DNA from: Cladocopium goreaui
Taxonomy: Eukaryota > Sar > Dinophyceae > Suessiales > Symbiodiniaceae
Assembly: GCA_947184155.2 (NCBI GenBank)
Contig: CAMXCT020006753.1
Span: forward strand, 135,417 to 199,416
Length of the DNA stretch: 64,000 bases
Direction: 5' to 3'
A model generated the notes under the pieces. It saw only the letters and a list, made by a program, of their open reading frames with translations. It ran no database searches and had not been told where the DNA came from. Below, piece by piece: positions 1 through 10,546 of the stretch. The first letter of the stretch is position 1, and every line of letters begins with the position of its first letter. Position numbers and translations under genes: made by a program.

Positions 1-290
1 TTATATTTTTATATATTTATATTTATATATTTAAATAAATATATATAATTTAATATATTTATAATATATTTAAATATACATAATTATATATATATATATT
101 ATTTACAATAATTATATTATTATTATATAATAATATTATATATATATAATTTAAATAAAATAATAATTATATAAAAATATTTATATATATATATTTTTAT
201 AATAATTATATTTAATTATAAATTAAATTATATATAATAATATATATATATATATTATATTTTATTATATATATATATATTTAATATGTT
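1..290. repeat. AT-only low-complexity tract
   Basis: Almost pure A/T made of TATATA and TAATATTA runs. No gene is visible from here to about 750; positions 290-750 are AT-rich unique sequence without a convincing exon. Confidence 0.85.
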
Positions 291-752
291 ATTCCAATTT
301 CAATCCTGTAAATTTAATTCCGTATCTAACCCCCAATCCCGAAACCTTGAGACCTAAATCCTACTAAACGCTCCAGGTAGAAGGAAAAGACAATTATAAT
401 CAATTATATAATTATATTATGATTTTAAAATTGATTTATATATCCATTTATATATGAATCCACATAAATTACATATATATCTATATATAATATTATAATA
501 TATTATATATGTAAATGAATTTTGGTTTGGCTTCACCTCTGATTGAATTTTATCTCTGATTGAATCAAATATAATTTCGGGTCTGATTGAGTCAAGCATG
601 TTTTCGTGTCCCTTTTCGTTCCATTATTTTCTTGTAAAAATCTTTGAAATAATATTGCAAACTTACAAACTTAGTTTCATCATGAAGTTTTAAACCCTGA
701 AAAATTTGGACAATACATGCATTTTATATATTTGAATTGTTTTTTCTCTCAG

Positions 753-872
753 TCAGCGAGTTTCTGCCATCTTCGAAGGCATACACCCATGACGGTAGTG
801 AACGTGGCCAGTGCCAGGACCAAATACGTGTATCTGGCGCGGAAGCACATCTATGTGATAGGTGGATTTAAG
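753..872 (+). CDS. Internal exon, Kelch-like repeat
   Basis: A pyrimidine-rich tract ending in CTCAG precedes the exon and AAG|GTAATT follows it, so both splice sites look canonical. The 40 codons are open in phase 0 and end in the pattern KHIYVIGGFK. A di-glycine after a hydrophobic strand, with PMTV and an AR motif upstream, resembles one blade of a Kelch beta-propeller (a protein-interaction scaffold). The blade assignment rests on one partial repeat and is tentative. The next two plus-strand exons continue in a compatible phase. A second frame is also open up to a stop at 870, so the frame choice depends on the fit with the next exon. Confidence 0.42.
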
Positions 873-1005
873 GTAATTAGCAGACAGATTCAAGTATCAG
901 CCTAAGGGTCTACCTATGTCTACCTTCATTGTTTTTCTCGTTTTCCCATAAAATCATACAAAGTCACCGTCAAAAACATTTGTTTCTCCATGAATTGACC
1001 TTCAG

Positions 1006-1044
1006 AATCCCATCAGCGGTGGCCTCAAGCTGATTCGGCCAAAG
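1006..1044 (+). CDS. Short internal exon continuing the Kelch-like gene
   Basis: Thirteen codons (NPISGGLKLIRPK) lie between an acceptor TTCAG and a donor AAG|GTTGGA, phase 0 at both ends. They join in frame to the Kelch-like exon at 753-872. The very short length fits small dinoflagellate exons but limits certainty. Confidence 0.38.
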
Positions 1045-1161
1045 GTTGGAGGCGGATCTTTTCTTAAGATCAGCTCCTGCCATGACCCACCAGCGACGTA
1101 GATATTGGCAGTGTTGGCTTGTTCCATTTGGTTTCACCAATTGGTTCCCAATGGCTTTCAG

Positions 1162-1213
1162 GCCCGGTACTATGTGAAAAGACCTCCCGAAGCTGGAGAT
1201 GAGATTGAAACAG
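1162..1213 (+). CDS. Internal exon of the same plus-strand gene
   Basis: GGCTTTCAG precedes an open stretch beginning ARYYVKRPPEAGDEIET. It ends at ACAG|GCCTG, which would be a GC donor, a variant common in dinoflagellates. The frame continues from the phase-0 exon at 1006-1044. Function is unknown. I could not place the downstream exons; 1260-1450 holds nothing convincing. Confidence 0.4.
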
Positions 1214-1455
1214 GCCTGTATGAACATAAGAGGTCGCAAACACACACAAACACTTAAGAATACCATCCAAAAGAACCATAGCGTGCACACAGCGACTCTG
1301 TCAAGATTGCTAGAAAAGATGAGAAACATCATTTAAGAAATCAACATTTCATATCTATAATATGCAATAATAATATGATGTCATTTTTTTTTCATATACC
1401 ATTTCTATGTGAACGTCGAAATTCTATGACTTGGTGACCTTGACATCACCCCCGT

Positions 1456-1536
1456 TCACTGGGCCATCTCCTTGATCGCGTAGTAACGAGCCTGCCCGGT
1501 GTACAGCAATACCAAGACCAAGATCGCCATCAACAC
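1456..1536 (-). CDS. Terminal exon with a C-terminal membrane helix
   Basis: Read on the minus strand this gives 26 codons and a TGA stop. A hydrophobic run (LMAILVLVLLY) is followed by a polar end (TGQARYYAIKEMAQ). It looks like a tail-anchored or last transmembrane segment. A GTGAG acceptor lets it follow the exon at 2266-2328 in phase 0. A shorter plus-strand reading ending in tandem stops also exists here, so strand is not certain. It would be the last exon of the six-exon gene extending to 4004. Confidence 0.42.
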   Translation of the reverse strand: MLMAILVLVLLYTGQARYYAIKEMAQ

Positions 1537-2265
1537 CTCACCTCGATTTGAACGATCGGAAGTTCAGAAATCCATGGAGGGCCCCCAGCCCCGAAATGAT
1601 TTAAATGGAGCTTTTCATGGGAAAATCATTGAACAGGACAAGTATCTGGGGAATTTTCCACCACTGTGAACAAACAAAGTGCCCTCCGGTCATTTGATAC
1701 ACATTGTGAACTGGAAGCCATGAGAACCAATTTACCTCTTGAAGATGGTGATTTTCCGTGGCGATATTCAATTACAAGAGGGTAGCCCATTCATCCTGAA
1801 TGACAACCTGGTGACTTTTCCACGAAGTTCTAGCCTGTCTGCGACGGTTTTGAAATTCAATGTGTTAATTTAGGGATTAGTTAAAACACATCGTGAAAGG
1901 ATCACTTAAGATCAATTTCCAAGTTCCTATCGTAAAACTCAAGTTGGCCTGCTGACAGGTATATAGAGGGTGCCTTTCACGAATCTCATGATCTTCATAG
2001 CTAACAACTGTGCGAACCGGAGATAGAAAAAATTGAAGTTGCCCAAACCAACACAACCTCTCCTAGCCTATATGGCGTCAGCATGGCAATTCATGTTGAT
2101 CAGATATCTTTGCCGTGGCAGAAGCCCATTGCCATACCAAAGAAATGCAAGACCTACCTCCTAAGGAGTACAGAATTATCAAGGCTATTCCAAAACCGAT
2201 GAATGTCGATGGATCTGGGTTCCCACATTTCCCCCAAAAACACACAATCTTCATCAATCTTCCAC

Positions 2266-2328
2266 TTCCGTCGCCAAAAGGCTCGCGGTGATGCTGGTCT
2301 CCCAGAATTTGTTGACACCATCCATGGC
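2266..2328 (-). CDS. Internal exon of minus-strand gene
   Basis: A strong acceptor (CAATCATTGCAG) precedes 21 codons starting AMDGVNKFWETSITASLL. A donor GAA|GTGGAA joins it in phase 0 to the membrane-helix exon at 1456-1536. If that donor is not used the frame stops three codons later at 2254-2256, which would make this the last exon. No family recognised. Confidence 0.45.
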
Positions 2329-2715
2329 CTGCAATGATTGGCACAACATAAAGCGCAAATGCAAGGTCCAGCCAATCTTTCAACTACGAGGACTTTCCCC
2401 GAAAAGATCGAAGTCTATAATCGACTATGATTTTGCTCGGATTTTATTGTACATATCTATCTTTTTGGCTTATCAAAAATGTTCAGCCCCCAGATTTTGG
2501 ATCGACCTCAAGCCAAGATGCATAGAACACAAAGATGGTACGGATGCCTGGCCGGATCCAAGAAACTTTAAGAAACTTTACCCACCCGGGATCCCATCGG
2601 GCTTCGGACAATGATCTACAAAAAGGATCAGGATTGGGTGGTGAATCCTCAAAGTTCAGCAGGTATCATGTGACAGTTTCAGTACAAAAAATGGTACTTG
2701 GGGACAGGATCCTAC

Positions 2716-2873
2716 CTTTATTACAACTGTGGTGCCATGTCTCCTCCAAAGCATCAAGACATCTGACTGCAACTCCCTGCGGCCCTCCCTGACCTGCCAT
2801 TGCAGTGCGAAGCCAGGCCAGCAACGTTCTGAGCGAGGCCGGTTTTTCAATACGCGACGATGAACTGACATGG
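2716..2873 (-). CDS. Internal exon of minus-strand gene, frame ambiguous
   Basis: The donor AAAG|GTAGGA is good and the acceptor is CCACAG or the nearby GTCAG. Two frames are open. The one phase-compatible with both neighbours is Arg-rich (RRVLKNRPRSERCW). The other looks like a natural amphipathic helix (ASLRTLLAWLRTAMAGQGG) but does not match the neighbouring phases. I am fairly confident that it is an exon and not sure of the frame. Confidence 0.42.
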
Positions 2874-3349
2874 CTGTGGCTAAAACCTTGGACCTGGGGA
2901 ACTGCAAATAAGCTCTCCACGTTTTTTGGTATCTGATGGTATTTGTGTTTGTATGTGTCTGTGTTATATCGGCTATCTTTTGGGGGTAAACCATTTTGAG
3001 CCATGAATACGAAGTACTATGGCTCTAATCCAAGAAGAATTTTTGTTACCAGCAGCATCCCAGGGGTGGCAAATTCTCACAATTGCAAACTCTCAAAAGA
3101 TCTCAAAGCCTCTTGGGATTCGGAATAGAAATGGACAGAGTCTGAGTTTAGGCTAGTGGTTTTTGGCTTGTGCAATTCAGCAATACCGCTGAATTCCTTG
3201 CCTGACTTGGTGCGATGTTCTGGTCGCATGGGACCCATAGTTGTGACTAATGTGTATATGTGTATATATATATAGTTAATTATATTTAACTATATTTAAT
3301 TATATAATAGTATATATATATTACTGTGTTGTGAACACAGAACACTTAC

Positions 3350-3485
3350 TTTCGCAGGGTGATTCTGCATGGCAGAAACCTGCCGGTGTTTCGCCTTTGT
3401 TGCTCCCCCTTCTGGTGGCCATCATTTTACCTACAATACGTGTAGGACAGTGTAGGAGCAACCGCTCGTCAATTTGGGGTACCCT
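3350..3485 (-). CDS. Exon downstream of the MITE-derived intron
   Basis: Open for 45 codons plus one base, ending at a perfect donor AAA|GTAAGT. It begins RVPQIDERLLLHCPTRIVGK and contains a basic stretch MMATRRGSNKGE. Its upstream edge is the TTACCAG end of the MITE at 3480-3583. Without the MITE the frame runs directly from the exon at 3585-3698 (…EVLD then VPQIDE…). No family recognised. Confidence 0.55.
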
Positions 3486-3583
3486 CTGGTAATTTAACAT
3501 AGCTATGGAAAATCACCTTTTTTAATAGGAAAATCCACTATAAATGGCCATTTTCAATAGCTATGTTAGTTTACCAGAGGGTA
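3480..3583. mobile_element. Family A MITE acting as an intron (introner-like)
   Basis: A 104-bp foldback with long terminal inverted repeats beginning TACCCTCTGGTAA and ending TTACCAGAGGGTA-like, with TA at both edges as in TA-target (Tc1/mariner-type) elements. On the minus strand it interrupts a reading frame. Taking GAT|GTACCC as donor and ACCAG|AGG as acceptor removes 99 bases (3486-3584) and leaves the frame open with one added Arg. Unspliced, the frame meets a TAG inside the element. This is the clearest introner case in the window. Confidence 0.7.
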
Positions 3584-3584
3584 C

Positions 3585-3698
3585 ATCCAAAACTTCTCGG
3601 TCCATTTCGCCCAGCGTCCGCTCGTTGGCTAAATCCGTGGCCAGGCGGTTGAATCCTCGGCCAATGTCCATGGCAATAGGGAGATCGTCATCCCATTT
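3585..3698 (-). CDS. Exon upstream of the MITE-derived intron
   Basis: Thirty-eight open codons starting KWDDDLPIAMDIGRGF and ending GEMDREVLD. They stop exactly where the family A MITE begins. An ACTAG acceptor lies just upstream. Codon usage and composition look coding (acidic, helix-forming). No family recognised. Reading further upstream without splicing meets that TAG, so an intron boundary there is likely. Confidence 0.55.
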
Positions 3699-3710
3699 CT
3701 AGTCTTGGAA

Positions 3711-3825
3711 TACTGTGGATGGAAGAAATCCTGCACCGGTTGATAAAGATGATAAAGTGATGGACCTCGTTATTTATAGGTTTTCTACCATCCAACGTGG
3801 TGCAGGAATTCTTCCATCCACAGTA
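3711..3825. mobile_element. Family G MITE, TA target duplication
   Basis: Terminal inverted repeats of about 27 bp (CTGTGGATGGAAGAA…CTGCACC and its complement) are flanked by TA on both sides. The element sits between two minus-strand exons of the same gene. Removing it plus one TA puts the two exons in the same frame, apart from a single TAG codon at 3699-3701. It is therefore another insertion into or beside coding sequence. Confidence 0.65.
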
Positions 3826-3829
3826 TGTT

Positions 3830-4004
3830 TAAACACCATTGGAACCGGCAGCCACCAGGTGTCGCCGAGTCTCGTTCCATCGCAGTGACAAGCTGATCAG
3901 TTTGCTGGGTGAAGTTCTCCCAGCGCACGCGATTCATCCGCAAGTAGCCTGCGATTCTCACAGGGTCTTCGAAACTTTCGCTTGGATGGTGCCAGTTGGG
4001 ATAT
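3830..4004 (-). CDS. Exon of the same minus-strand gene
   Basis: After a pyrimidine tract and TTCAG acceptor the frame is open and coding-like: YPNWHHPSESFEDPVRIAG, then LRMNRVRWENFTQQTDQLV, then a patch ending GGCRFQW. It stays open up to the family G MITE. The exact 3' splice point is unclear; a GTTGG site inside the MITE is one phase-0 possibility. No family recognised. It is the most upstream exon I can place for this gene. Confidence 0.5.
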
Positions 4005-4029
4005 CTGAACCAACCATAGGAGGGAGCAA

Positions 4030-5330
4030 CAAGTTAAAAAAAACAGATGTTGCCATAAGAATGGATGAATATAATATATTATATATATATATATAATATA
4101 GTATAATATAGTATATAATATAATGGATGAATATATATAATATAGTATAATAGGATATAATGAAGATTTCCTTGCACCATCTGACCGTTGCGGAATCTTG
4201 AAGATCGTTCAAATGGAGCGTACAAGTGGATCCTTAATGCTTCGAAAGGGTGGTCAGCGCTGAAGATTATCCTGTTAATTACATAGATACATCATTCTAC
4301 TGATGCTGATACAGTCTATATCGCTCTGTATATGCATGTGATTGTGTATCAGTATTGATGTAGAGGCTGTATCCAAAATCTCATGAATTTCATTTATCAT
4401 CTATGTTTAGCATCTTTTCGTGTGCAGAAACTGGCAGGATTAGTTTCGATCTTCCCACCCCTTTTAGCGGACACCTTTTTGATACAAAGAAAAAACGACC
4501 TCCTGAATTTCAAGATCTTAAGGTAGGGTATAGGTAGGGTCACTACTCCCACCATGCTTCGCTTCATTACTCTGCTAATCTCTCTGTTGATTTTGGGCGC
4601 CAGCCCTCAGAATTTGAATTTCAAGAAGCTGCAAAACAAAGAAAGTTGACTTGATCACAATCGGGCAGAAAAATTAGACGGCAGGTGAGAAATCCAATTC
4701 AGGCGAGAATTCCTGACATTCCTGCAGCTCACTTGCAGGCAAGAATTCAATTCATAATTATTTTCACCTGACAACTCCTGCTTTAGCTTGGATGCGGGCA
4801 AAAATAAGAAGGGTATGCAAAGGTTGGCACATGTGCTGACCTGAGAATGTGCCCGAGTGCTCGGGCTCAAAGCCCTGAACATGTTTGGGATCGATGTTTT
4901 TCATTTTCAAGCACATTGTGACAATTGGTGCATATCTTTTCAAAAAGACATCGGGCAAGAATACCCGGCATTCAGGCAAGAATCCCCGAGGATCCATTTT
5001 TCAAAAAGTTAAATCCACGGTTGACAAATTGAAAGATGTTGGGAAGCATTTTGGTGATGTAGTGAGAATATGATTATCCCCCCTTTTCAACCACAAAATG
5101 GCTTTGGAAATTCATGACGGTTCATCCACTTTGAGGGAATTTGAGGTGGTAGCCCCATTTCATGAAGCGTCTCTTGAGAAGTAATATACCTTATGTAACC
5201 TGGGCAAAAATCTAAAGTTCCGTCTTTTCTTCTTATCATGATGTTGTTGTAGTTGTGGTGAAAATTGAGCAAAACCACTTCAGGCGAGAATTTTCACCTT
5301 TATTAATCAGTAATCGACTATGACTCGACT
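4030..5330. other. No gene seen
   Basis: A TATAATATAG-type repeat occupies about 4070-4150. The rest is AT-rich unique sequence with several short imperfect repeats of CAGGCGAGAATTC-like words around 4680-5290. I find no convincing exon. Confidence 0.4.
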
Positions 5331-5333
5331 GAA

Positions 5334-6628
5334 TCAATTCAGACCAAATTTCTTTGCTGCGATCCAGGGAATCCATGGTAATTCCAGGTATACATTTGCT
5401 TCGTTTTCCAAGTCACTCACATAGCTCCCAGATTGGAGCAAGCCAGTGCTATTCACCTTGTGCATCGGATTCGTGGGGCTCATCGCCTGAGACATCTGCA
5501 GGGCGCTTCGATGGCTTCCATCACAAACCTGGTGCCCTAGATGGGGACTTTCGGGGTTCACGTGCGCTGAAAGACGCAGTCTTTTTCCACGTGTGCCATG
5601 CTGCCGATGCAGGTGCATTCCCTGATCTGGTGCATGAAATACTGCTGCAGCATGTCGACTGAGACGGGTCTGGACCCTGGCCATAATTCAACATTCAGAA
5701 ATGCACGCTGTTCCAGTCTTTCCATGGCACCGCACAGCTCAGCGGCTGGCTCATCCAGCTGAGCTCTGCGGTGCCATGGATGGCTCTGAAGACGGTGTTT
5801 TTTTTTCCGCCCGTCAGCCGCAATTTCTGAAGTCCCAGTCAGGATCAGTACCCCCGAGACGATCGTCGCTCAAGCGAGGACTCGGCAAAGGCGATATACA
5901 GGGACTCCCAGTCTCCCAGTTGTCAGTTGTCCAATCCAACTGGTGAACTCTGATTCCGTGATCATGTAGACACGGAATGCACTTTGAGACTACAGGGCTT
6001 GACACGCTCGAATTTCCATTCTGGAACCCAGTCGCTGCTGCTTTCCGAGACGTTCTATTCGGCTATTGCGACCGCAAGTGATGTCATCACCAGGAATGAA
6101 TTCCACCTGCAGATCCATATCCTCCATGTGGCACGGGACCTCCAAAGGCGCAGTTTCACTTTGATCTTTCCCGTCAGCTTGTCATGCTCTTGCAGGGCTT
6201 CTTGGTTCAAAGTGCATGTCAGTCATGTCAGTCCTTGCATCTCAGCTTCTTTGGCGAAGAAACATGTCAACGCCTCAAACAAAGTCGTTGACACGTAACC
6301 ACTGACCTCCGCACGTATGTACAGCATCCGCTGGCACAGCCGGATCAGAGTTGCCCAGAGACTTCTGAGAGCAGTGATGATGTAAGGCCAAAGCCCAAGA
6401 CCAGCCATCCTCGTTGTGTCTGCAATGTTCACCTTTGGCACCCGCGAGGTTCGCCCTGCGGCATCATTGCTCTCACCGCTCGCCGTCATTTCCGCATCTG
6501 CCGCGTGGGCATCTGGACCTAGCAGCAACTGCTCTCTAAAGCTTGCAAAGGATCCCCAAAGCTGTGGCCCAAAGCGAATGGCGGAGAATGGGCACTGTGT
6601 GTCATCTTCAAAGATTCAAGTGCAAAGA
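5334..6628 (-). pseudogene. Decayed protein-coding gene, family not identified
   Basis: The minus strand holds several coding-like stretches in changing frames. About 134 open codons (6626-6226) include GPQLWGSFASFREQLLLGP and a hydrophobic part (LGLWPYIITALRSLWATL). A stretch near 6100 reads DLQVEFIPGDDITCGRN, continued out of frame by SSSDWVPEWKFERVKPC. Near 5600 it reads LQQYFMHQIRECTCIGSMAH. Frameshifts near 6065 and stops near 6225, 6190 and 5950 break the frame. Introns could explain some breaks, but frames change inside otherwise continuous sequence, so decay is more likely. The composition resembles a mobile-element or repeated dinoflagellate gene; I cannot name it. Confidence 0.42.
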
Positions 6629-6820
6629 GCTCCCTTTCATGAATTTCTGTAAAGACTCAAGACATTCTAGACGAACATGGTGGAGGTGGAAGTACTGTAC
6701 CTATATACATGTTTTTCCCGAAGTGAATCAGAAATGACCTTGCGACCCTTGGAAAGTAACGTTGCATCCTTCTGACTGGAATTTATCACACATGTTCACC
6801 TTCACTTCAAGAGCAGAATA

Positions 6821-6926
6821 TACCCTCTGGTAAACTAACATGACTATGCAAAATCACATTCCTAAATAGGTAAATCATCCATAAATGACCATGTTCAATA
6901 GCTATATGTTAAAATACCAGAAGCTA
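6821..6926. mobile_element. Family A MITE, degenerate right end
   Basis: Begins TACCCTCTGGTAAACTAACAT, keeps the internal AGGTAAATCATC word and ends TACCAGAAGCTA. The left end is intact and the right end mutated, so it is an old copy. Confidence 0.7.
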
Positions 6927-6929
6927 CGT

Positions 6930-9180
6930 TGAGTGCCAGTCACTTCACAAAACCTCTTCAGTCCATTTCATGGGAATCCATGTAATACAAACCTCTGCAA
7001 AAAGAAATAGGGATTAATTAGTCCCATTCCCCAAGGATTGGGTTAATCAGTTAATCCAATCAAACTAACTTGAGCATTTGAAACCTGCAAAGGTAAGGTT
7101 TGCTCGGCGTCAAGCTGCTACATTCTCCAACTGGGTGGAGGAAGCATTGCTCTGAACTTCCTGGGCGACTGAACGACTGCCGTTCTAAATGGTTCCATTT
7201 ATGGAACAATTTGTTGGTGAGTAGCAACTGAAATAGGATAAATAGGGGAGAACATAACAAGAAGCGCTATAGTTGGTATAGATATGTATAGATGAAGAAT
7301 TTCAGGCCCAGTGCAGCGACCTACACACTGTGGGATTGTCTTGTCATGTTCCGGATTGGCCAAAATCTTCGACCCCTTTTGACCCACACCCAGATGGGAA
7401 TTTCCATGGGCCCTTTCTAGAAGGCCCTAAAAAAAGGAGACAAGGGAATATGACCCACCTACATAAATTGATTGAGTGCAGAAACCGATGTTTCTTCAAC
7501 CTTAAAATACTTCCTTGTGGAACAGCACTGTTGTAGACACGGCCACTTTCCATCTGTGACCTTTAGTAAACTGACTGTGATTCCAACCACCTAGAAGCCA
7601 CACCAATCTGTGAAACATCGTCACTATGAAATGGTTTTTCACTACGGTAAGACCGTAAGACCTCTCAACATATTATCAAAACAGTAATGATCTGTGAATT
7701 CATGGGGTTTTGGGACCTTTCTCTCCCATTAAACCCATCAACATGCTGTTGAGTGGCCATGGCTGCCGCTGCCTCAAACAAGAACTGCAGTTGAGTATCT
7801 GGGTTTCGTAGACTGACATGCAGATAGATGGGTGACTTGAACCACATTTTCTTCACTTTGGGCACTAGAGTGCAGTTTTTACGGCAGGCACATGCTTGCA
7901 AGTCAACCATGATGAGCTGCATGAGGCATTACAACTTTTTGGCATGGAACATGGCGATTTTCCATTTCCATAATATGCTGCCTGGCTTAATTCTTGATTG
8001 ACAATTGTTGACGTCATCAAAACACACCAGACTGCACACCGGTCAATCGTGCATTTGGATCAATTTGCTCTTTTTGAGAACTCGTACCATTTAACTCAAT
8101 TTTAGAAATGTTTGGTATTGACCCATACCCCCATTCAGAAACAAATCGGCTAATCTGCTCATCATCGGCGGCCCCCACCTCGCTCTGCCGTGAATTTGCA
8201 GCAAACGGTGCAGCCTTCATCTTGGCGTGGAACACACATCAAAAAAAAACTAAGAATCTACAATCTACAACTGATTCAATAAACTTCATGAAACTAGAAG
8301 TAAGTGATTGCAAAGAAAAACCACAGCCATTGCATGCCATTGCATCCTTTGGACTATACCCCCCGAACTCTTGGAAATGCATCAGGCATAACAAAAACAT
8401 CACCCCGCAGTGAAGACTGCAGATGTGATGTTTCCATTTTGAGAAACCAGCCTATCCAGAGCGATATCTCCAACATAAACCCCACACAAGTTAGTCATAA
8501 CCTGTTCTATCCAGCATAAATCCTATTTTCATCCCATACCAAAAAGCCAAATCCTTTCGAATTCACCATAGACATCCGAACATTGCAACCGGAGACCGGA
8601 GACCATTTCAATGGTCAAAACTCTTTCCTGTAGATCTTCCCTAGAGGAAACCAATGGAAACCAATGGTATTTCCATGGGTATTTCCCACAAAATATAGAG
8701 GTGTCCTGTACATTTCCCGATCATCCAGGGGATTCCACCCGCCGGTGGTGCCTCCACAGGGGGCACCATGGGTCTGCTGATGTGGACGGTCAACACCTGG
8801 GATTCCTGGGCAGCTCTGGGCGTGAAAGTGTGGAAGGGCCACCAAAAATGGCTCGAGAAACTCAGTAAAATGATGATTGGGGTACATGATTTTCAGACAA
8901 AGCCGGTAAAAACATGGCTGGACCAACAGAACTCGGAATGTAATATGATGTGTAAATATATGTATATCATGGAGATATAGGATTGGATATATAACCAATG
9001 ATATGAGATGTGTAACCCTCGTAATGGATTGATGACCACCTTTTATGGGAATATCAGCCACGTTTTGAACATTGGACATATACGTATGTCCATTGAGATT
9101 CATATCATCACGTGTATATATATATATGTATATTATATATATACACGTATATATAGTGATATAGATATGGAGCTTTTCCT
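6930..9180. other. Mostly non-coding; weak exon-like patches
   Basis: Unique AT-rich DNA. A minus-strand patch at 7690-7900 (LRNPDTQLQFLFEAAAAMAT) could be an exon but has no convincing splice sites. The stretch 8850-8960 resembles part of the family D repeat (GATTTTCAGACAAA). A TATA-type microsatellite lies at 9110-9160. Confidence 0.3.
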
Positions 9181-9304
9181 AGAATAGGGGTACCCCCAGT
9201 CATCATCCATTATAATAGAATTTTCCATGAAATAAACCATCCAGCTATTGGGGTACTCTCATTTGAGGAAAACCACATATGAACAAGGTGGGTCCCCCAT
9301 AAAC

Positions 9305-9406
9305 TTTGCATCCATCTCGGCAAGTTTCTGAAAGTTGCGCTGCCAAGGCAGCTGACAATGGCAGCACTGGGCCATCGGCCTTTCGTGGCATCAACTGACC
9401 ATTCGG
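9305..9406 (-). CDS. Exon half interrupted by family C MITE (3' half)
   Basis: Thirty-four open codons on the minus strand begin PNGQLMPRKADGPVLPLSAA and end CRDGCK at a donor AAA|GTTTAT. The frame continues from 9516-9534 when the MITE between is removed with its TA duplication. Composition is coding-like. No family recognised. Confidence 0.5.
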
Positions 9407-9515
9407 TACCCTGGGGTAAACATACAAGAAAATGTGAAACACGTATAGTTTCCGTAGGAAAATCATCTACATTCATGGTGGGTTTTGCACATCTATGTCA
9501 GTTTACAGGAGGGTA
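9407..9515. mobile_element. Family C MITE inserted in an exon
   Basis: TA-flanked element with ends TACCCTGGGGTAAAC and GTTTACAGGAGGGTA and an ATGTGGAAAACC-like subterminal word. The minus-strand frame reads …SGSKTD-V-PNGQLM… across it once 107 bases are removed. I found no simple GT…AG pair that removes it in frame, so it may disrupt the gene or use non-canonical sites. Confidence 0.62.
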
Positions 9516-9534
9516 CATCGGTTTTGCTGCCGGA
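9516..9534 (-). CDS. Exon half interrupted by family C MITE (5' half)
   Basis: After an acceptor GAGATAG six codons (SGSKTD) and one base lead straight into the MITE; the frame is shared with 9305-9406. On its own it is too short to support; the continuity across the element is the evidence. Confidence 0.38.
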
Positions 9535-9759
9535 CTATCTCTTCAGACCTCGTCAACATGCCCAACCATCATTCATATACACAACCAGCGCTGCTGGCTG
9601 TCAGTAAGTCATTATTTGTATATGTGTATAATGTTTGTTGATGGACATCTAATTGCAGGTGGATTCTGTAAGTTTTTTATGAATCCAAACATCACTGGCT
9701 TATTTCATCGTATTTCACATACTATACACTTGATGCAACTGGAATGCACATGCAAGTAA

Positions 9760-9856
9760 GGTGAATTACATAGCTATAGAAATCTAATCTTTGATAAGAA
9801 AATCATCTATACTTGGCCAATTTCAATAATTATATATGTCAAATTACCGGAGGGTA
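9760..9856. mobile_element. Family A MITE, degenerate left end
   Basis: Keeps ACATAGCTATAGAAATC at the left and AAATTACCGGAGGGTA at the right; the outermost left bases are lost. Confidence 0.55.
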
Positions 9857-9859
9857 GTT

Positions 9860-10440
9860 ATGTCAATATGCATTTGTTCATCATGTTTTATACGCTCATA
9901 TCTGTCCATTTGTGGACATGGCTATGGGTCTAAATCTAAGACCCAGAAAACCCCGTTTTTCATCACGTAGTTCTTTTACAATCTCCCCATTGCCATTCTT
10001 ATGGACATCTTTATGGTGTGTCAAACCATCAACCATCAATTACATATTTAGATCTCTTTGCGAGTTCTACTACTTAGATTCCAATACATATCATCTTGTT
10101 TGCTGGCTTTTATATCCTATCTATTGTGTCATTGGTTCTGTATCCAACTAAAGTTGCTACATACCTTGACTTTTGGGTTGTTATACCTCTTTAGTTGTCT
10201 TATCTATCCCATTTTGGTTGCTTTTATACCCTTGATATCATTACCCGACCATCCCAACTTTTATCCCGTGGTATCACAGAAAATCATCCCACATTATCTT
10301 ATTATTACTGTTGGGAAATTTTATAAAACTGTATTAAAAAAACGGATGGCTCAAGCCTGTACCCCTGGTTGGCATCAAAGTAGCTGGCAGTTATAGAGTA
10401 ATGAATGCTCAAGCCTCTCAAAAATGTTGTTTATATATAG
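9860..10440. other. No gene seen
   Basis: AT-rich sequence with loose repeats of TTATACC/ATCCC words. The plus strand has long open runs that are low-complexity hydrophobic (Leu, Tyr, Ile) translations without splice signals. Confidence 0.35.
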
Positions 10441-10441
10441 G

Positions 10442-10546
10442 TACCATCTGGTTATTTAACATAGCCATGGAAAATCACCATTTTTAATAGGTAAACCATC
10501 TATAAATGGGCCATTTCCCATGGCTATGTCAAATAACCAGAGGGTA
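10442..10546. mobile_element. Family A MITE, well preserved
   Basis: TACCATCTGGTTATTTAACA at the left and AAATAACCAGAGGGTA at the right form near-perfect inverted ends around the usual AATAGGTAAACCATC core. TA occurs at both edges. Flanks are AT-rich and non-coding. Confidence 0.8.
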
